Assembly: GCA_020054675.1 (NCBI GenBank)
Contig: JAIHAL010000003.1
Location: forward strand, 248,001 to 312,000
Direction of reading: 5' to 3'
DNA: 64,000 bases
From: Oscillospiraceae bacterium
Lineage (GTDB): Bacteria; Bacillota; Clostridia; Oscillospirales; Ruminococcaceae
The notes below the pieces were generated by a model. That model saw nothing but the letters and a program-made list of their open reading frames with translations. It made no database searches and was not told the DNA's origin. Shown piece after piece: positions 43,614 through 52,236 of this stretch. The first letter of the stretch is position 1. The number at the start of each line of letters is the position of its first letter. Position numbers and translations under genes: made by a program.

Positions 43614-44527
43614 CCTGCTTTTTGCTGTTCTATGTATTCTTCAAGACATAATCCGCTGTCTTTAATTTTTTTAGCATGATACAGCCCGACAAAACGATAG
43701 TGCCAAGGCTCGTAATTTATTCCGGTTATGTCGGTTTTATCTTTGGGATAGCGCAAAATAAAGCCGTACTTGTATGCATTTTCGCTTAACCATGCAAAAG
43801 CTTTGGTGTTTTCAAATTTTTCAGAAAGCGACGGGCATTCGTCCGACAAAACGTCCGCGGCAAGGCCTGTGGCATGTTCGCTTTGTCCCGGAATTGCAAC
43901 ATTTTTTGCAGTCATTGCATATGCATCTTCATAGCTGTATCCTTGCGCCTGATAGGATTTTACGTCGCTGTCAAAAATAGCCTTTTGCTTTTCATAACTG
44001 CGGTATGCAGAGCAAATGATTAAAGAAATACCGTCTTTTTTTGCATCTGAAATCATTTGTATCATATAATCGGCAATGCGGCGGTCCATTTTAAACTTCA
44101 TGTAGCTTTCATAAACCGTTTTGGTTTCTATTGAATAATCCTGCGGCAGGGGATTGTTTTGGTTTACCAGAAACAGCGCCCATTCGTGATCTATTTCTCC
44201 GTTTTCCGGCAGCGATAAATCGACTGTTGTTTGGGTCGTTGTGGAAGCCGCAGATATTTCCGCCTTGCTTTTTTGAGTGGTTTCTGCGGTGGATTGGGAT
44301 GTTTGAGCGCTTGTTATGGAAGCTGAAGTTGTAGTTGTAGTTGATTCGGATGGCACAGTTTCATTGCTTGCCGCTTTTGTGCTTGTTGTTTCTCTTGAAG
44401 CAGGGGAAGTATCCGCCGAAGTTTCTGCAACGGAAACTTGGGTTGTTTCAATTTTTGTGCATGCCTGCATAAAAAATGCAGATATTAAAAAACAGGCTAA
44501 AACAAGCCGTTTTACTTTCTTGTTCAT
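43601..44527 (-). CDS. D-Ala-D-Ala carboxypeptidase-like lipoprotein (VanY, M15B)
   Basis: 308 residues. A lipoprotein signal (VLACFLISAFFMQAC, Cys23) is followed by a Thr/Ser-rich linker (about 24-105), which spans cell wall. Then comes a VanY/M15 peptidase domain (about 108-300). The zinc ligands are His218 and Asp225 in SEHATGLAAD and His276 in EPWHYRF; CSAYRSYEKQ is the substrate region. It trims the terminal D-Ala of peptidoglycan stem peptides (or acts as an LD-carboxypeptidase such as LdcB). Without vanHAX genes nearby this is housekeeping wall metabolism and not vancomycin resistance. Confidence 0.92.
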   Translation of the reverse strand: MNKKVKRLVLACFLISAFFMQACTKIETTQVSVAETSADTSPASRETTSTKAASNETVPSESTTTTTSASITSAQTSQSTAETTQKSKAEISAASTTTQTTVDLSLPENGEIDHEWALFLVNQNNPLPQDYSIETKTVYESYMKFKMDRRIADYMIQMISDAKKDGISLIICSAYRSYEKQKAIFDSDVKSYQAQGYSYEDAYAMTAKNVAIPGQSEHATGLAADVLSDECPSLSEKFENTKAFAWLSENAYKYGFILRYPKDKTDITGINYEPWHYRFVGLYHAKKIKDSGLCLEEYIEQQKAGQSQ

Positions 44528-44618
44528 TTTATCGGTCCTTTTGCGTGGAATATTTCCAGTTTTTTATATTGTAGTACTGTATTTTACAAATGTCAACAAT
44601 ATTATAATATTTTCTATA

Positions 44619-44662
44619 AAAACATCCCCGGCCCACATTTAAGTGAATCGGGGATGTTTTTA
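44619..44662. terminator. Terminator after the MCP gene
   Basis: AAAACATCCCCG (44619-44630) pairs with CGGGGATGTTTT (44649-44660). It lies at the 3' end of the minus-strand MCP gene, overlapping its stop codon. Confidence 0.82.
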
Positions 44663-46420
44663 ATATTTATCAAACTGAAATTCCATATCCGGTTTTTTAA
44701 TGCTTGAATAATCGTAATCAAGATTTATTTGAGGGGATGCGGTTTCATTTTCGTAATTTTTCAACTTAAATGTTGATATTTGCTCTTTGAGTATGTTTGC
44801 CTGTGAGGAAAGCTCTTCGCTGGAAGCGGCGCTTTCTTCGGCTGTTGCGGAATTTGTCTGCACAACGGCAGAAATTTGCTCTATGCCGCGGTTGATTTGT
44901 TCGATGGCCTCTGCCTGTTCGGCGGAAGCTTTTGAAATATCCTCCATTGCCTTGGAAACAAGCGTTGTCTTTTCTTCGATTTCCGAAAGGGAAGAAGCGG
45001 TTTTTTCGGCAATTTGCGAGCCGTTTCTGACGATTTGGATGGAATTTTCAATAAGTGATGTCGTCTGCTTTGCCGCATCGGCACTTTTGGAGGCAAGATT
45101 TCTAACTTCATCGGCAACCACTGCAAAACCTTTGCCTGCGGCTCCGGCACGTGCTGCCTCAACCGCCGCATTAAGCGCCAAAATGTTGGTCTGGAAGGCA
45201 ATATCGTCTATAACCTTGATTATCTTTGATATTTCGTTTGATGAATTGTCTATTTCTGACATTGCGGAAAGCATGCTGCGCATTTGCTCCATTCCGCGTG
45301 CAACTTCTTCGCCGGCATCATTTGCATACTGTGCGGCAAGGGAAACATTCTTTGCGTTTCCGTTAATTTTAGATGAAATCTGCATAATTGATGCTGAAAG
45401 CTCCTCAATTGAGCTTGCCTGTTCGGTTGAGCCCTGCGACAGCGACTGTGCTCCGCCGGATACCTGTTGTGCCCCAAGCGAAACCTGTTCGGCGGCGCGG
45501 TTTATTTCGGAAAACATATTGTTAAGCTGCTCCACCGTGCCCTTTAATGCTATGCCCATTGTATCTTTTTCGGAACGCGGAGTGACTTCAATGCTTAAAT
45601 CACCGCGTGCGAGCGCCAGCACTACCGAAACCTGCTCCTTTATTCCGGCAATCATTCTGCCGAATGCTTCCGCGAGCATTCCGGTTTCGTCGCGGCTTTC
45701 AACTTCTACTGCTATATCCGTATTTCCAAGGGCAATTTCATTTGCCGCATCAACCATTTGGTTGATTGGCTTGCTGATTATCCTTGAAATGTATCTTGCC
45801 AAAAGTATTGAGGCCAAAAGTCCCAAAACAACCACACTGGAAAGTACTATTGAAAGGACTATGAAAAGCCTGTCGTTTGAATCGCTTGTGGCCTTTGCGT
45901 TTTTAAATCTGTTGTCAAGGCATTGATGGAAGTTTTCAAGCATTTTGTTGTAAGATTCCCCCATTGCCTGCCCTGCTTTGTTTGCCTCACTTGCTTTGCC
46001 TTGTTTTGCAAGCTCAAATATTTCTTTGGCTGCCGGTATGAAAGTGTTGTTGACAATTTCGTCGGCCTCTTCATACAAAGCCTTTGATGAAGCTGTAACT
46101 ATACTTGATTTGTAATTTTCATATGACTGTGCATATGCTTCTGTAAGTTTATTGAAATCTTCTTCAAATGATTTTATAAGCTCTTCGTTTCCGGCATTTC
46201 CTATTGCAATCCTTAAATCAGCGTCCATTTTGTAAATGTTCTCGATTACGCTGAACATATCATTCAGCGGCAGGGTTTGTTTTTCATAGAGTTTAGTATC
46301 TGCGGCATCCATTGCAAACAGTCCGCCTATGCCGACCGCGCCGATAATTGTTGCGATAATAGATATCACCAAAAATCCTGCGGCAAGCTTTTTTGAAATT
46401 TTCATGTCTTTGAGTTTCAT
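44660..46420 (-). CDS. Methyl-accepting chemotaxis protein
   Basis: 586 residues: short cytoplasmic start, membrane helix 1 (about 11-35, [20 protein letters not shown]), a helical-bundle sensor of the 4HB type (about 36-185), membrane helix 2 (about 187-208), HAMP, then the long signalling coiled coil (about 300-560). The conserved tip reads [40 protein letters not shown] and [11 protein letters not shown]. It binds CheA/CheW through the tip. No flagellar or che genes are in the window. The leader on the minus strand has a promoter (46541-46569) and an 18-bp hairpin. GGAGGAA precedes ATG 46420. Confidence 0.95.
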   Translation of the reverse strand: MKLKDMKISKKLAAGFLVISIIATIIGAVGIGGLFAMDAADTKLYEKQTLPLNDMFSVIENIYKMDADLRIAIGNAGNEELIKSFEEDFNKLTEAYAQSYENYKSSIVTASSKALYEEADEIVNNTFIPAAKEIFELAKQGKASEANKAGQAMGESYNKMLENFHQCLDNRFKNAKATSDSNDRLFIVLSIVLSSVVVLGLLASILLARYISRIISKPINQMVDAANEIALGNTDIAVEVESRDETGMLAEAFGRMIAGIKEQVSVVLALARGDLSIEVTPRSEKDTMGIALKGTVEQLNNMFSEINRAAEQVSLGAQQVSGGAQSLSQGSTEQASSIEELSASIMQISSKINGNAKNVSLAAQYANDAGEEVARGMEQMRSMLSAMSEIDNSSNEISKIIKVIDDIAFQTNILALNAAVEAARAGAAGKGFAVVADEVRNLASKSADAAKQTTSLIENSIQIVRNGSQIAEKTASSLSEIEEKTTLVSKAMEDISKASAEQAEAIEQINRGIEQISAVVQTNSATAEESAASSEELSSQANILKEQISTFKLKNYENETASPQINLDYDYSSIKKPDMEFQFDKY

Positions 46421-46475
46421 ATAAATTCCTCCATTTAATGTCTTTTGGATTTTAAGGCCGGAAACAAAAATCCCA

Positions 46476-46514
46476 GAACAACAGCCATGACGCTATGCGT
46501 CATGGCTGTTGTTC
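46476..46514 (-). promoter_or_regulatory. Hairpin in the MCP leader, possible attenuator
   Basis: A perfect 18-bp inverted repeat, 46476-46493 with 46497-46514 (core CAGCCATGACGC), has only three bases between the arms. On the minus strand it follows the promoter by some 20 nt and is followed by TGGGATTTTTG, so it has terminator form but lies 56 bp ahead of the coding region. Confidence 0.6.
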
Positions 46515-46540
46515 AGAGGTTTTTCAGCTAAGGTAAACAA

Positions 46541-46569
46541 AGTATAGGACAACTTAAATTTCATAGCAA
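46541..46569 (-). promoter_or_regulatory. MCP promoter
   Basis: On the minus strand TTGCTA (46569-46564), 17 bp, TATACT (46546-46541); transcription would start near 46534 and give a leader of about 114 nt. Confidence 0.6.
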
Positions 46570-46920
46570 ATGGCCATGTTTTTAAGTATTAAACTGAGTT
46601 TATTTGAAAGGCGTTTCATTTTGTTTTTCAAGGTGCATTACGACAAATTTTTATAAAATTCAATAAAAAGCGACTGTAAAACAGCAAAAAAAATAAAGTA
46701 TTTTAATACATATTACACTTTGCCCTTGCTTTTTAAGAATGATTTTTGCAAATATTTTTGCAAAAATTATTTTATTGCCTGTTGTTGCATAATTATAACA
46801 ATGGTATAATTAAAATGAGTTTTTATATCCAAAATATTCATTTTTTATAAGTATTAATTGCTAAAACTTTGAGATGATAGAATTAAAATAATTTTTGTTT
46901 TTTATTTTTGTCAAACATAT

Positions 46921-46970
46921 TATAATTGGAAATTTCCAAAATGTCAATAGAAAATTTGGAATTTTCCAAA
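46921..46970 (+). promoter_or_regulatory. XRE gene -10 with twin palindromic operators
   Basis: TATAAT (46921-46926) is directly followed by the perfect palindrome TTGGAAATTTCCAA (46926-46939). A second one, TTTGGAATTTTCCAAA (46955-46970), has its centre 30 bp further, on the same face of the helix. They are probable autoregulatory sites for the repressor encoded just downstream. Confidence 0.72.
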
Positions 46971-46987
46971 AAAGAGAGGATAAAATT

Positions 46988-47302
46988 ATGATTTGCCGCA
47001 TACAGTATCTTATGGAACAAAATAATATAACTTCCTCTAAACTTTGTTCAGATTTGGGACTTGCAAAAAGCTCGATAACCGATTGGAAAAAAGGAAAGGC
47101 AAAACCGTCTGTGGAAGCCTTGATTAAAATAAGCAGATATTTTAATGTTTCACTTGATTGGCTTATAACGGGAAAAGAATATGAAAAAAAAATTTCCGAT
47201 GAAGAGTTGGAAATTTTAGAAATATACAATCGGTTGGATTCTGAAAAAAAAGCGGAGGCTCGCGGATTTATCAAAGGACTTTTAGCGGCGAAAACGTTTT
47301 AA
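46988..47302 (+). CDS. XRE family transcriptional regulator
   Basis: 104 residues from ATG 46988 with AGAGAGG 9 bp upstream (the longer frame back to 46895 runs through the promoter). The Cro/CI helix-turn-helix is at residues 3-62: IQYLMEQNNITSSKLCSDLG, LAKSSITDWKKGKAKPSVEA, then FNVSLDWLITG. The rest is a short helical dimerisation tail (ISDEELEILEIYNRLDSEKK). The form is that of a small phage-type repressor, but no phage genes are close. Two palindromes at its promoter indicate autoregulation. A terminator follows before two tRNA genes on the other strand. Confidence 0.88.
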   Translation: MICRIQYLMEQNNITSSKLCSDLGLAKSSITDWKKGKAKPSVEALIKISRYFNVSLDWLITGKEYEKKISDEELEILEIYNRLDSEKKAEARGFIKGLLAAKTF

Positions 47303-47365
47303 AAAAAGGGTGAAATTTAAATCATGCATATTTTCATTTATTTTTACAAAAAAGAATAAAAAAAC

Positions 47366-47402
47366 AAAAATCCATCCTGTAAAATACAAGATGGATTTTT
47401 TA
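47366..47402. terminator. Bidirectional terminator between XRE gene and tRNA-Gln
   Basis: AAAAATCCATC (47366-47376) pairs with GATGGATTTTT (47390-47400), with TGTA/TACA pairs inside. Confidence 0.82.
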
Positions 47403-47412
47403 TCATTAACAT

Positions 47413-47488
47413 TGGCTGGGGTGCTAGGATTCGAACCTAGGGAATGGTGGAGTCAGAGTCCACTGCCTTACCGCTTGGCGACACCCCA
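47413..47488 (-). tRNA. tRNA-Gln (anticodon CTG)
   Basis: Minus strand. The acceptor TGGGGTG (47488-47482) pairs with CACCCCA (47423-47417). The anticodon stem GTGGA/TCCAC closes loop CTCTGAC (anticodon CTG). The T arm has GGTTCGAATCC. G discriminator, encoded CCA (47415-47413). Confidence 0.94.
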
Positions 47489-47497
47489 ATGTTTTTT

Positions 47498-47573
47498 TGG
47501 TTGGGATAGATGGATTCGAACCATCGGAATGACGGAGTCAAAGTCCGTTGCCTTACCTCTTGGCTATATCCCA
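47498..47573 (-). tRNA. tRNA-Gln (anticodon TTG)
   Basis: Minus strand, 9 bp ahead of the other tRNA-Gln. The acceptor TGGGATA pairs with TATCCCA. The anticodon stem ACGGA/TCCGT holds loop CTTTGAC (anticodon TTG). The T arm has GGTTCGAATCC. CCA is encoded at 47500-47498. Confidence 0.94.
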
Positions 47574-47621
47574 TCATAGTTCCTTATCGGCAGCACGGAC
47601 TCCCATCGCTGCGACTTGTAT

Positions 47622-47650
47622 ATTATATCAAAACAGAAGGATGAATTCAA
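47622..47650 (-). promoter_or_regulatory. Promoter of the tRNA-Gln pair
   Basis: On the minus strand TTGAAT (47650-47645), 17 bp, perfect TATAAT (47627-47622), about 48 bp before the first tRNA. Confidence 0.75.
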
Positions 47651-47846
47651 GTATTTTTTAAAAAATAGTCAATATGCACATAACTGCCTTAAAATTTAAA
47701 TTTATGAATATTAAATATGACGATATATAATATTTTAAGCAAAAATGTGTAAAATATAATTTGGCGTGAGTAAATTAAAGGAAAGCGTTAAAAAAAGGAA
47801 TAAATTAAATATAATGAAATATATCTGTTAAAATCAATAAAATCCC

Positions 47847-47875
47847 TTGACATTTGAGGAAATATGCCGTATTAT
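47847..47875 (+). promoter_or_regulatory. Promoter of the polyamine operon
   Basis: TTGACA (47847-47852), 17 bp, TATTAT (47870-47875). Transcription would start near 47882, so the speD start cannot be the earlier in-frame codon at 47854. Confidence 0.75.
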
Positions 47876-47931
47876 TCAAGTGTTTGCAATTATTTTGCCG
47901 ACAGGAAATTTTATTTTTGGGATTGGATGTG

Positions 47932-48750
47932 ATGATAGGGTTGAACGATAAGCTCAAGCTTTACGGTTTTAACAACCTTACAAAAACACTTAGTTTTAAC
48001 ATTTACGATGTCTGCTACGCAAAGACCGAAAGGGAGCAGAAGGATTATATAAACTATATCGATGAGCAGTACAACAGCGACAGGCTTACAAAAATCCTCT
48101 GCGACGTAACTGAAATGATAGGTGCTCATGTGCTTAATATTTCTAAACAGGATTACGACCCTCAAGGGGCCAGCGTGAATCTGCTTATTTCGGAACGCAA
48201 GGTTACCGAGGATATGATAGACCGCTCATGCAACCTTGGGAATTTTTCTTCGGTGCTTGAAAAGCGAGAAAGCCTTTTGGGACATCTTGACAAATCGCAC
48301 CTTACGGTTCATACCTATCCCGAATTTCACCCTGATAATGAAATAACCACTTTCAGGGTTGATATAGATGTTTCCACGTGCGGGAAAATATCCCCGCTTA
48401 ACGTGCTGGATTATCTCATAGGCAGCTTTGATTCCGATATAATAACAATAGATTACCGCGTAAGGGGCTTTACAAGGGAGATAACCGGCAAAAAATGCTT
48501 TATCGACCATGACATTACTTCCATACAAAATTATATAGACCCAAAAACCTTGCTTAAATATGATGTTATGGATGTAAACGTGTACCAGTCGAACATTTTT
48601 CATACAAGAATGATGATAAAGGATATTGTGCTGCAAAATTATCTTTTCAATATTGACGCATATGAGCTTTCACCTAAAAGAAGGCTTGAAATTGTTGACA
48701 GCTTAAGGAAGGAAATGATAGAAATTTTCAGCGGCATGAATATATATTAG
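47932..48750 (+). CDS. speD: S-adenosylmethionine decarboxylase proenzyme SpeD (E. coli type)
   Basis: 272 residues from ATG 47932, near E. coli SpeD (264). It makes decarboxylated SAM, the aminopropyl donor for spermidine (EC 4.1.1.50). The start KLKLYGFNNLTKTLSFNIYD and the cleavage site LDKSHLTVHTYPEFHP are nearly as in E. coli. Self-cleavage before Ser122 gives the pyruvoyl cofactor. The later part has VSTCGKISPLNVLDYLIGSF with the proton donor Cys. Its RBS is poor. The in-frame extension upstream of ATG 47932 begins before the promoter's start point. First gene of speD, decarboxylase, speE (gap 15 bp). Confidence 0.94.
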   Translation: MIGLNDKLKLYGFNNLTKTLSFNIYDVCYAKTEREQKDYINYIDEQYNSDRLTKILCDVTEMIGAHVLNISKQDYDPQGASVNLLISERKVTEDMIDRSCNLGNFSSVLEKRESLLGHLDKSHLTVHTYPEFHPDNEITTFRVDIDVSTCGKISPLNVLDYLIGSFDSDIITIDYRVRGFTREITGKKCFIDHDITSIQNYIDPKTLLKYDVMDVNVYQSNIFHTRMMIKDIVLQNYLFNIDAYELSPKRRLEIVDSLRKEMIEIFSGMNIY

Positions 48751-48765
48751 GCGGGAGGAATGGAG

Positions 48766-50223
48766 ATGCCGGTTCTTTCTCAAGATAGGGCGCCTATTTA
48801 TGAGGCGCTTAAAAGATACAGAAATGCGCGGATAGTTCCGTTTGACGTTCCCGGACACAAGCAGGGCAGGGGAAATCCGGAACTTGCCGAATTTTTGGGC
48901 AAGCAGTGCCTTTCAGTTGACGTAAATTCCATGAAACCGCTTGATAACCTGTGCCACCCCGTTTCGGTGATAAAAGAGGCTGAAGAACTTGCCGCAGAAG
49001 CCTTTGGCGCCGAGCATGTGTTTTTTATGGTGAACGGGACGACTTCGGCCGTACAGGCGATGATTTTGTCCGTCTGCAAGGCGGGGGATAAGATAATCAT
49101 GCCGAGAAACGTCCACCGCAGCGCCATAAACAGCCTCATACTTTGCGGGGCGGTGCCGGTATATGTAAATCCGGATGTTGAAAAAAAGCTTGGGATTCCG
49201 CTTGGAATGAAAGTTTCCGATGTGGAAAGGGCGATTCTTGAAAATCCCGACGCAAAGGCCGTTTTTGTAAACAATCCTACATATTACGGCATATGTTCGG
49301 ATTTAAGGTCGATTGTAAGGCTTGCCCATGAGCATGGAATGCTTGTGCTTGTGGATGAGGCGCATGGGACGCATTTTTATTTTGGGGAAAACCTTCCGGT
49401 TTCCGCCATGGCTGCCGGGGCGGATATGGCAGCCGTAAGCATGCATAAAACAGGAGGTTCGCTTACCCAGAGCAGCTTTGTGCTTCTTGGCAAAGGTGTT
49501 TCGGAGGGGCATGTGCGTTCGGTGATAAACCTGACGCAGACCACCAGCGGTTCGTACCTATTGCTTTCCTCGCTTGATATTTCAAGGCGGAATCTTGCGT
49601 TGAGAGGAAAAGAGATATTTAAAAGGGTGGTTGAGCTTGCCGAATATGCAAGGGGGGAAATCTCATCAATCGGCGGATATTATGCTTTTTCAAAGGAGCT
49701 TATAAACGGCGACAGCATTTTTGATTTTGATACGACCAAGCTTTCGATTTTCACAAGGGACATAGGCCTTGCGGGAATTGAGGTTTACGATATTTTAAGG
49801 GATAATTACGATATACAAATTGAATTTGGGGATATAGGCAACATTCTTGCGATAATTTCCGTTGGCGATAACCAGATGGCGATGGAGCGGCTTGTTGCTT
49901 CACTTTTTGAAATAAAAAGACTATACTCAAAGGATAAAAGCGGGATGTTTGACCATGAGTATATAAATCCCGTGGTAAAAATTTCTCCGCAAAAAGCATT
50001 TTATGCACAGAAGAAAACCCTTGACATAACCAAAAGTAGCGGATATATAAGCGGCGAATTCGTGATGTGCTATCCTCCGGGGATTCCTATTGTTGCTCCG
50101 GGAGAACTGATAACGGATGAAATACTTGACTATATAGCCTATTCCAAGGACAGGGGCTGCTTTATGACGGGAACGGAAGATATGAAAATTGAAAAAATCA
50201 ATGTCGTTGTCGGGGAGGAATAA
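48766..50223 (+). CDS. Orn/Lys/Arg decarboxylase (SpeA-like, probably arginine decarboxylase)
   Basis: 485 residues, PLP fold type I, of the Bacillus SpeA/YaaO class. FDVPGHKQGRGNPELAEFLG opens the domain, FFMVNGTTSAVQAMI binds the PLP phosphate, VLVDEAHGTHFYFG holds the ring Asp, and K228 in MHKTGGSLTQSS is the Schiff-base lysine. The C-terminal domain is complete (YPPGIPIVAPGE). The operon setting suggests arginine to agmatine; ornithine or lysine decarboxylation is also possible. ATG 48766 is 7 bp after GGGAGG, whereas ATG 48760 is only 1 bp away. It ends 5 bp before speE. Confidence 0.88.
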   Translation: MPVLSQDRAPIYEALKRYRNARIVPFDVPGHKQGRGNPELAEFLGKQCLSVDVNSMKPLDNLCHPVSVIKEAEELAAEAFGAEHVFFMVNGTTSAVQAMILSVCKAGDKIIMPRNVHRSAINSLILCGAVPVYVNPDVEKKLGIPLGMKVSDVERAILENPDAKAVFVNNPTYYGICSDLRSIVRLAHEHGMLVLVDEAHGTHFYFGENLPVSAMAAGADMAAVSMHKTGGSLTQSSFVLLGKGVSEGHVRSVINLTQTTSGSYLLLSSLDISRRNLALRGKEIFKRVVELAEYARGEISSIGGYYAFSKELINGDSIFDFDTTKLSIFTRDIGLAGIEVYDILRDNYDIQIEFGDIGNILAIISVGDNQMAMERLVASLFEIKRLYSKDKSGMFDHEYINPVVKISPQKAFYAQKKTLDITKSSGYISGEFVMCYPPGIPIVAPGELITDEILDYIAYSKDRGCFMTGTEDMKIEKINVVVGEE

Positions 50224-50228
50224 TAAAG

Positions 50229-51083
50229 ATGGAGCTTTGGTTTACCGAAAATCATACCCCAAATGTGCGCTTTTCAATAAAGGTGGACAAACAGCTTTGC
50301 ACCCAAAAAAGTGATTTCCAGCGCATTGATGTTTTTGAAAGCCCCGAATTCGGGCGATTTTTAACGCTTGACGGAATAATGATGCTGACCGAAAAGGATG
50401 AGTTTATTTACCATGAAATGATTGTACATGTGGCAATGGCAACAAATCCCGATATTGAAAACGTGCTTGTGATAGGAGCGGGGGATGGTGGAACGGTAAG
50501 GGAACTTGCAAAGTACAATTCCATTAAAAATATTGACATGGTTGAAATTGACGAAGAGGTTGTGAAAATTTGCAGGCAGTATTTGCCGCAGACGGCATGC
50601 AGGCTTGATGACCCGAGAGTGAATATACTTTATCTTGACGGACTTAAATACGTCAGAACAAAAACAAATGAATACGACCTTATAATAGTGGACAGCACAG
50701 ACCCGTTCGGCCCGGGCGAGGGGCTTTTCACAAAAGAGTTTTACGGCAATTGCTTTAATGCTTTAAAGTGCGATGGAATACTTGTAAATCAGCATGAGAG
50801 CCCGTATTATGAGCAGGACCGCATATCCATGATGCGCGCGCATAGGAGGATAAGGGAATTTTTTTCGGTCTGCAAGGTTTATCAGGTGCATATACCGACC
50901 TATCCGTCCGGACATTGGCTTTTTGGTTTTGCTTCAAAAAAGTATAATCCGCTTGATTTTGACCCATTAAGGTGGGAGACTTTGGGCATAAGGACAAAAT
51001 ATTATAATACCGAGTTGCATAAAGGATGCTTTGCGCTTCCGACGTATGTAAAGGAAATGCTTGAAAATGCTGACGCTGTTTGA
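50229..51083 (+). CDS. speE: Spermidine synthase SpeE
   Basis: 284 residues, a full-length aminopropyltransferase (EC 2.5.1.16): putrescine plus decarboxylated SAM give spermidine. Motifs: ESPEFGRFLTLDGIMMLTEK, the SAM loop VLVIGAGDGGTVRELAKY, MVEIDEEVV, and DLIIVDSTDPFGPGEGLF with the catalytic Asp. GGGGAGGA precedes ATG 50229. Last gene of the polyamine operon. An agmatinase or carbamoylputrescine route gene, needed if the decarboxylase makes agmatine, is not next to it. Confidence 0.95.
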   Translation: MELWFTENHTPNVRFSIKVDKQLCTQKSDFQRIDVFESPEFGRFLTLDGIMMLTEKDEFIYHEMIVHVAMATNPDIENVLVIGAGDGGTVRELAKYNSIKNIDMVEIDEEVVKICRQYLPQTACRLDDPRVNILYLDGLKYVRTKTNEYDLIIVDSTDPFGPGEGLFTKEFYGNCFNALKCDGILVNQHESPYYEQDRISMMRAHRRIREFFSVCKVYQVHIPTYPSGHWLFGFASKKYNPLDFDPLRWETLGIRTKYYNTELHKGCFALPTYVKEMLENADAV

Positions 51084-51164
51084 AATTTTACAAAATAAAG
51101 AAATGAAGAAATGTCGAAAAGCGGGCATAATTGTAATGAATAAAAATTTTGAGGGGATTTAATT

Positions 51165-51914
51165 ATGCTTAAAAAAACAATTATGCTTTTTTCGGCAATT
51201 TTAATTTTTTCATCTTGTGCAAGAAATGCTCCGAGCGAATCGGAAGAAACTGAAACAAGCACTTTTGCAACGGAAACCACTCAAGTTGTGGATACCTCTT
51301 TGATACAGACGACGTCGGCTTCAAGCGCCCTGCCGTCTTCAACGGCAATAACTCCGGCAAGGACTCAGGCGACGACTATAACAGCGGCCGCAACAACTGC
51401 CGCTCCGACAACGCCGGCAACGGTGCAGACGACGGTTCAGACAACGCTGACGATTCCGCCGCAGACAGTTTCGACACCACAGGTAATTTTACCGCAAACT
51501 TCAACTGCCCAACAGACTGTTCCGTCTGCATCGACGGATTTCAAACAGGCGGTTGTCGACCTTGTGAATGCAGAGCGTGCAAAGGCGGGAGTCGGCGCTC
51601 TTGCGGTTTTGCCGTCAGTTGAGGAGGCGGCGCAGGTGCGAGCGAGCGAGCTTATTATAAGCTTTTCACATACAAGGCCAAATGGAACGTCTTGCTTTAC
51701 GGTTTTAAGCGAACTTGGGGTGGGGTATTCTGCAAGCGGCGAAAACATTGCGGCAGGGCAGAAAACTCCGCAGGCCGTTATGGAAAGCTGGATGAATTCA
51801 AGCGGCCACAAGGCAAATATTTTAAATCCCGATTTTACGCATATTGGAGTCGGATATGCCGAGGGTGGGAATTACGGCACGAACTGGGTGCAACTTTTTG
51901 TAAGGACAAAGTAA
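51165..51914 (+). CDS. CAP-domain lipoprotein (YkwD-like)
   Basis: 249 residues. A lipoprotein signal (IMLFSAILIFSSC, Cys18), a very Thr-rich linker of about 100 residues (about 20-125), then a CAP/SCP domain (about 128-249): FKQAVVDLVNAERAKAGVGA, ISFSHTRPNGTSCFTVLSEL, SASGENIAAGQKTPQAV, MESWMNSSGHKANILNP, and GGNYGTNWVQLFVRT. The histidines and glutamates of the CAP cavity are present. The function of bacterial CAP proteins is unclear (sporulation, wall and lipid binding are proposed). GAGGGG precedes ATG 51165. It follows speE by 80 bp and may partly share its transcript. Confidence 0.9.
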   Translation: MLKKTIMLFSAILIFSSCARNAPSESEETETSTFATETTQVVDTSLIQTTSASSALPSSTAITPARTQATTITAAATTAAPTTPATVQTTVQTTLTIPPQTVSTPQVILPQTSTAQQTVPSASTDFKQAVVDLVNAERAKAGVGALAVLPSVEEAAQVRASELIISFSHTRPNGTSCFTVLSELGVGYSASGENIAAGQKTPQAVMESWMNSSGHKANILNPDFTHIGVGYAEGGNYGTNWVQLFVRTK

Positions 51915-51920
51915 TGGAAG

Positions 51921-51964
51921 ATGCAAGATTTTTGACGATATTTTTCAATAATCTTGCATTTTTA
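51921..51964 (+). terminator. Terminator after the CAP gene
   Basis: ATGCAAGATT (51921-51930) pairs with AATCTTGCAT (51950-51959), then TTTTT. Confidence 0.82.
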
Positions 51965-52168
51965 ATAAATTAAAAATATTTTAAAATCGTTGTGCAGGAG
52001 AAAATCCGCTTTGTCTGGCAAGCATTGGATTTAAATTTTATTGAAAGTTATATGCCTTTAAATTTCATTTATATTTTTGTATGGATGGTAGAATCTATAA
52101 TTTGAAACTTAAAAAAATTAAGAATTATGTTCATTATATTGATTTTTTGAATTTTTTCAGAGAAATAC

Positions 52169-52197
52169 TTTCAAAATTAAAGGAAATATGATAAAAT
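52169..52197 (+). promoter_or_regulatory. gltB promoter
   Basis: TTTCAA (52169-52174), 17 bp, TAAAAT (52192-52197), 39 bp before the start codon. Confidence 0.55.
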
Positions 52198-52236
52198 AAA
52201 AAGCACTTATTAAATTACATTCGAGGGTGTGTAATA

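Larger units (their letters stand above)
46421..46987. other. Divergent regulatory region between MCP and XRE genes
   Basis: No gene in about 560 bp. It contains the MCP leader with its hairpin and promoter (46476-46569), an AT-rich stretch (46570-46900) in which I see nothing else, and the promoter and twin operators of the XRE gene (46921-46970). Confidence 0.6.
51915..52236 (+). other. Gap before gltB: terminator and promoter
   Basis: Terminator (51921-51964) then about 200 bp AT-rich sequence in which I see no gene or riboswitch, and the gltB promoter at 52169-52197. Confidence 0.5.

Noticed and set aside
43601-44527. Vancomycin-resistance function for the VanY-type gene
   Set aside because: No vanH, vanA/B-type ligase, vanX or vanRS genes nearby; VanY-type lipoproteins are normal wall enzymes.
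46421-46540. c-di-GMP (GEMM) riboswitch ahead of the MCP gene
   Set aside because: Looked for because such riboswitches precede chemoreceptor genes in Clostridia, but the conserved GEMM core was not found; only a plain long stem is present.
47310-47579. 89-codon plus-strand frame
   Set aside because: It runs through two tRNA-Gln genes on the other strand and a terminator.
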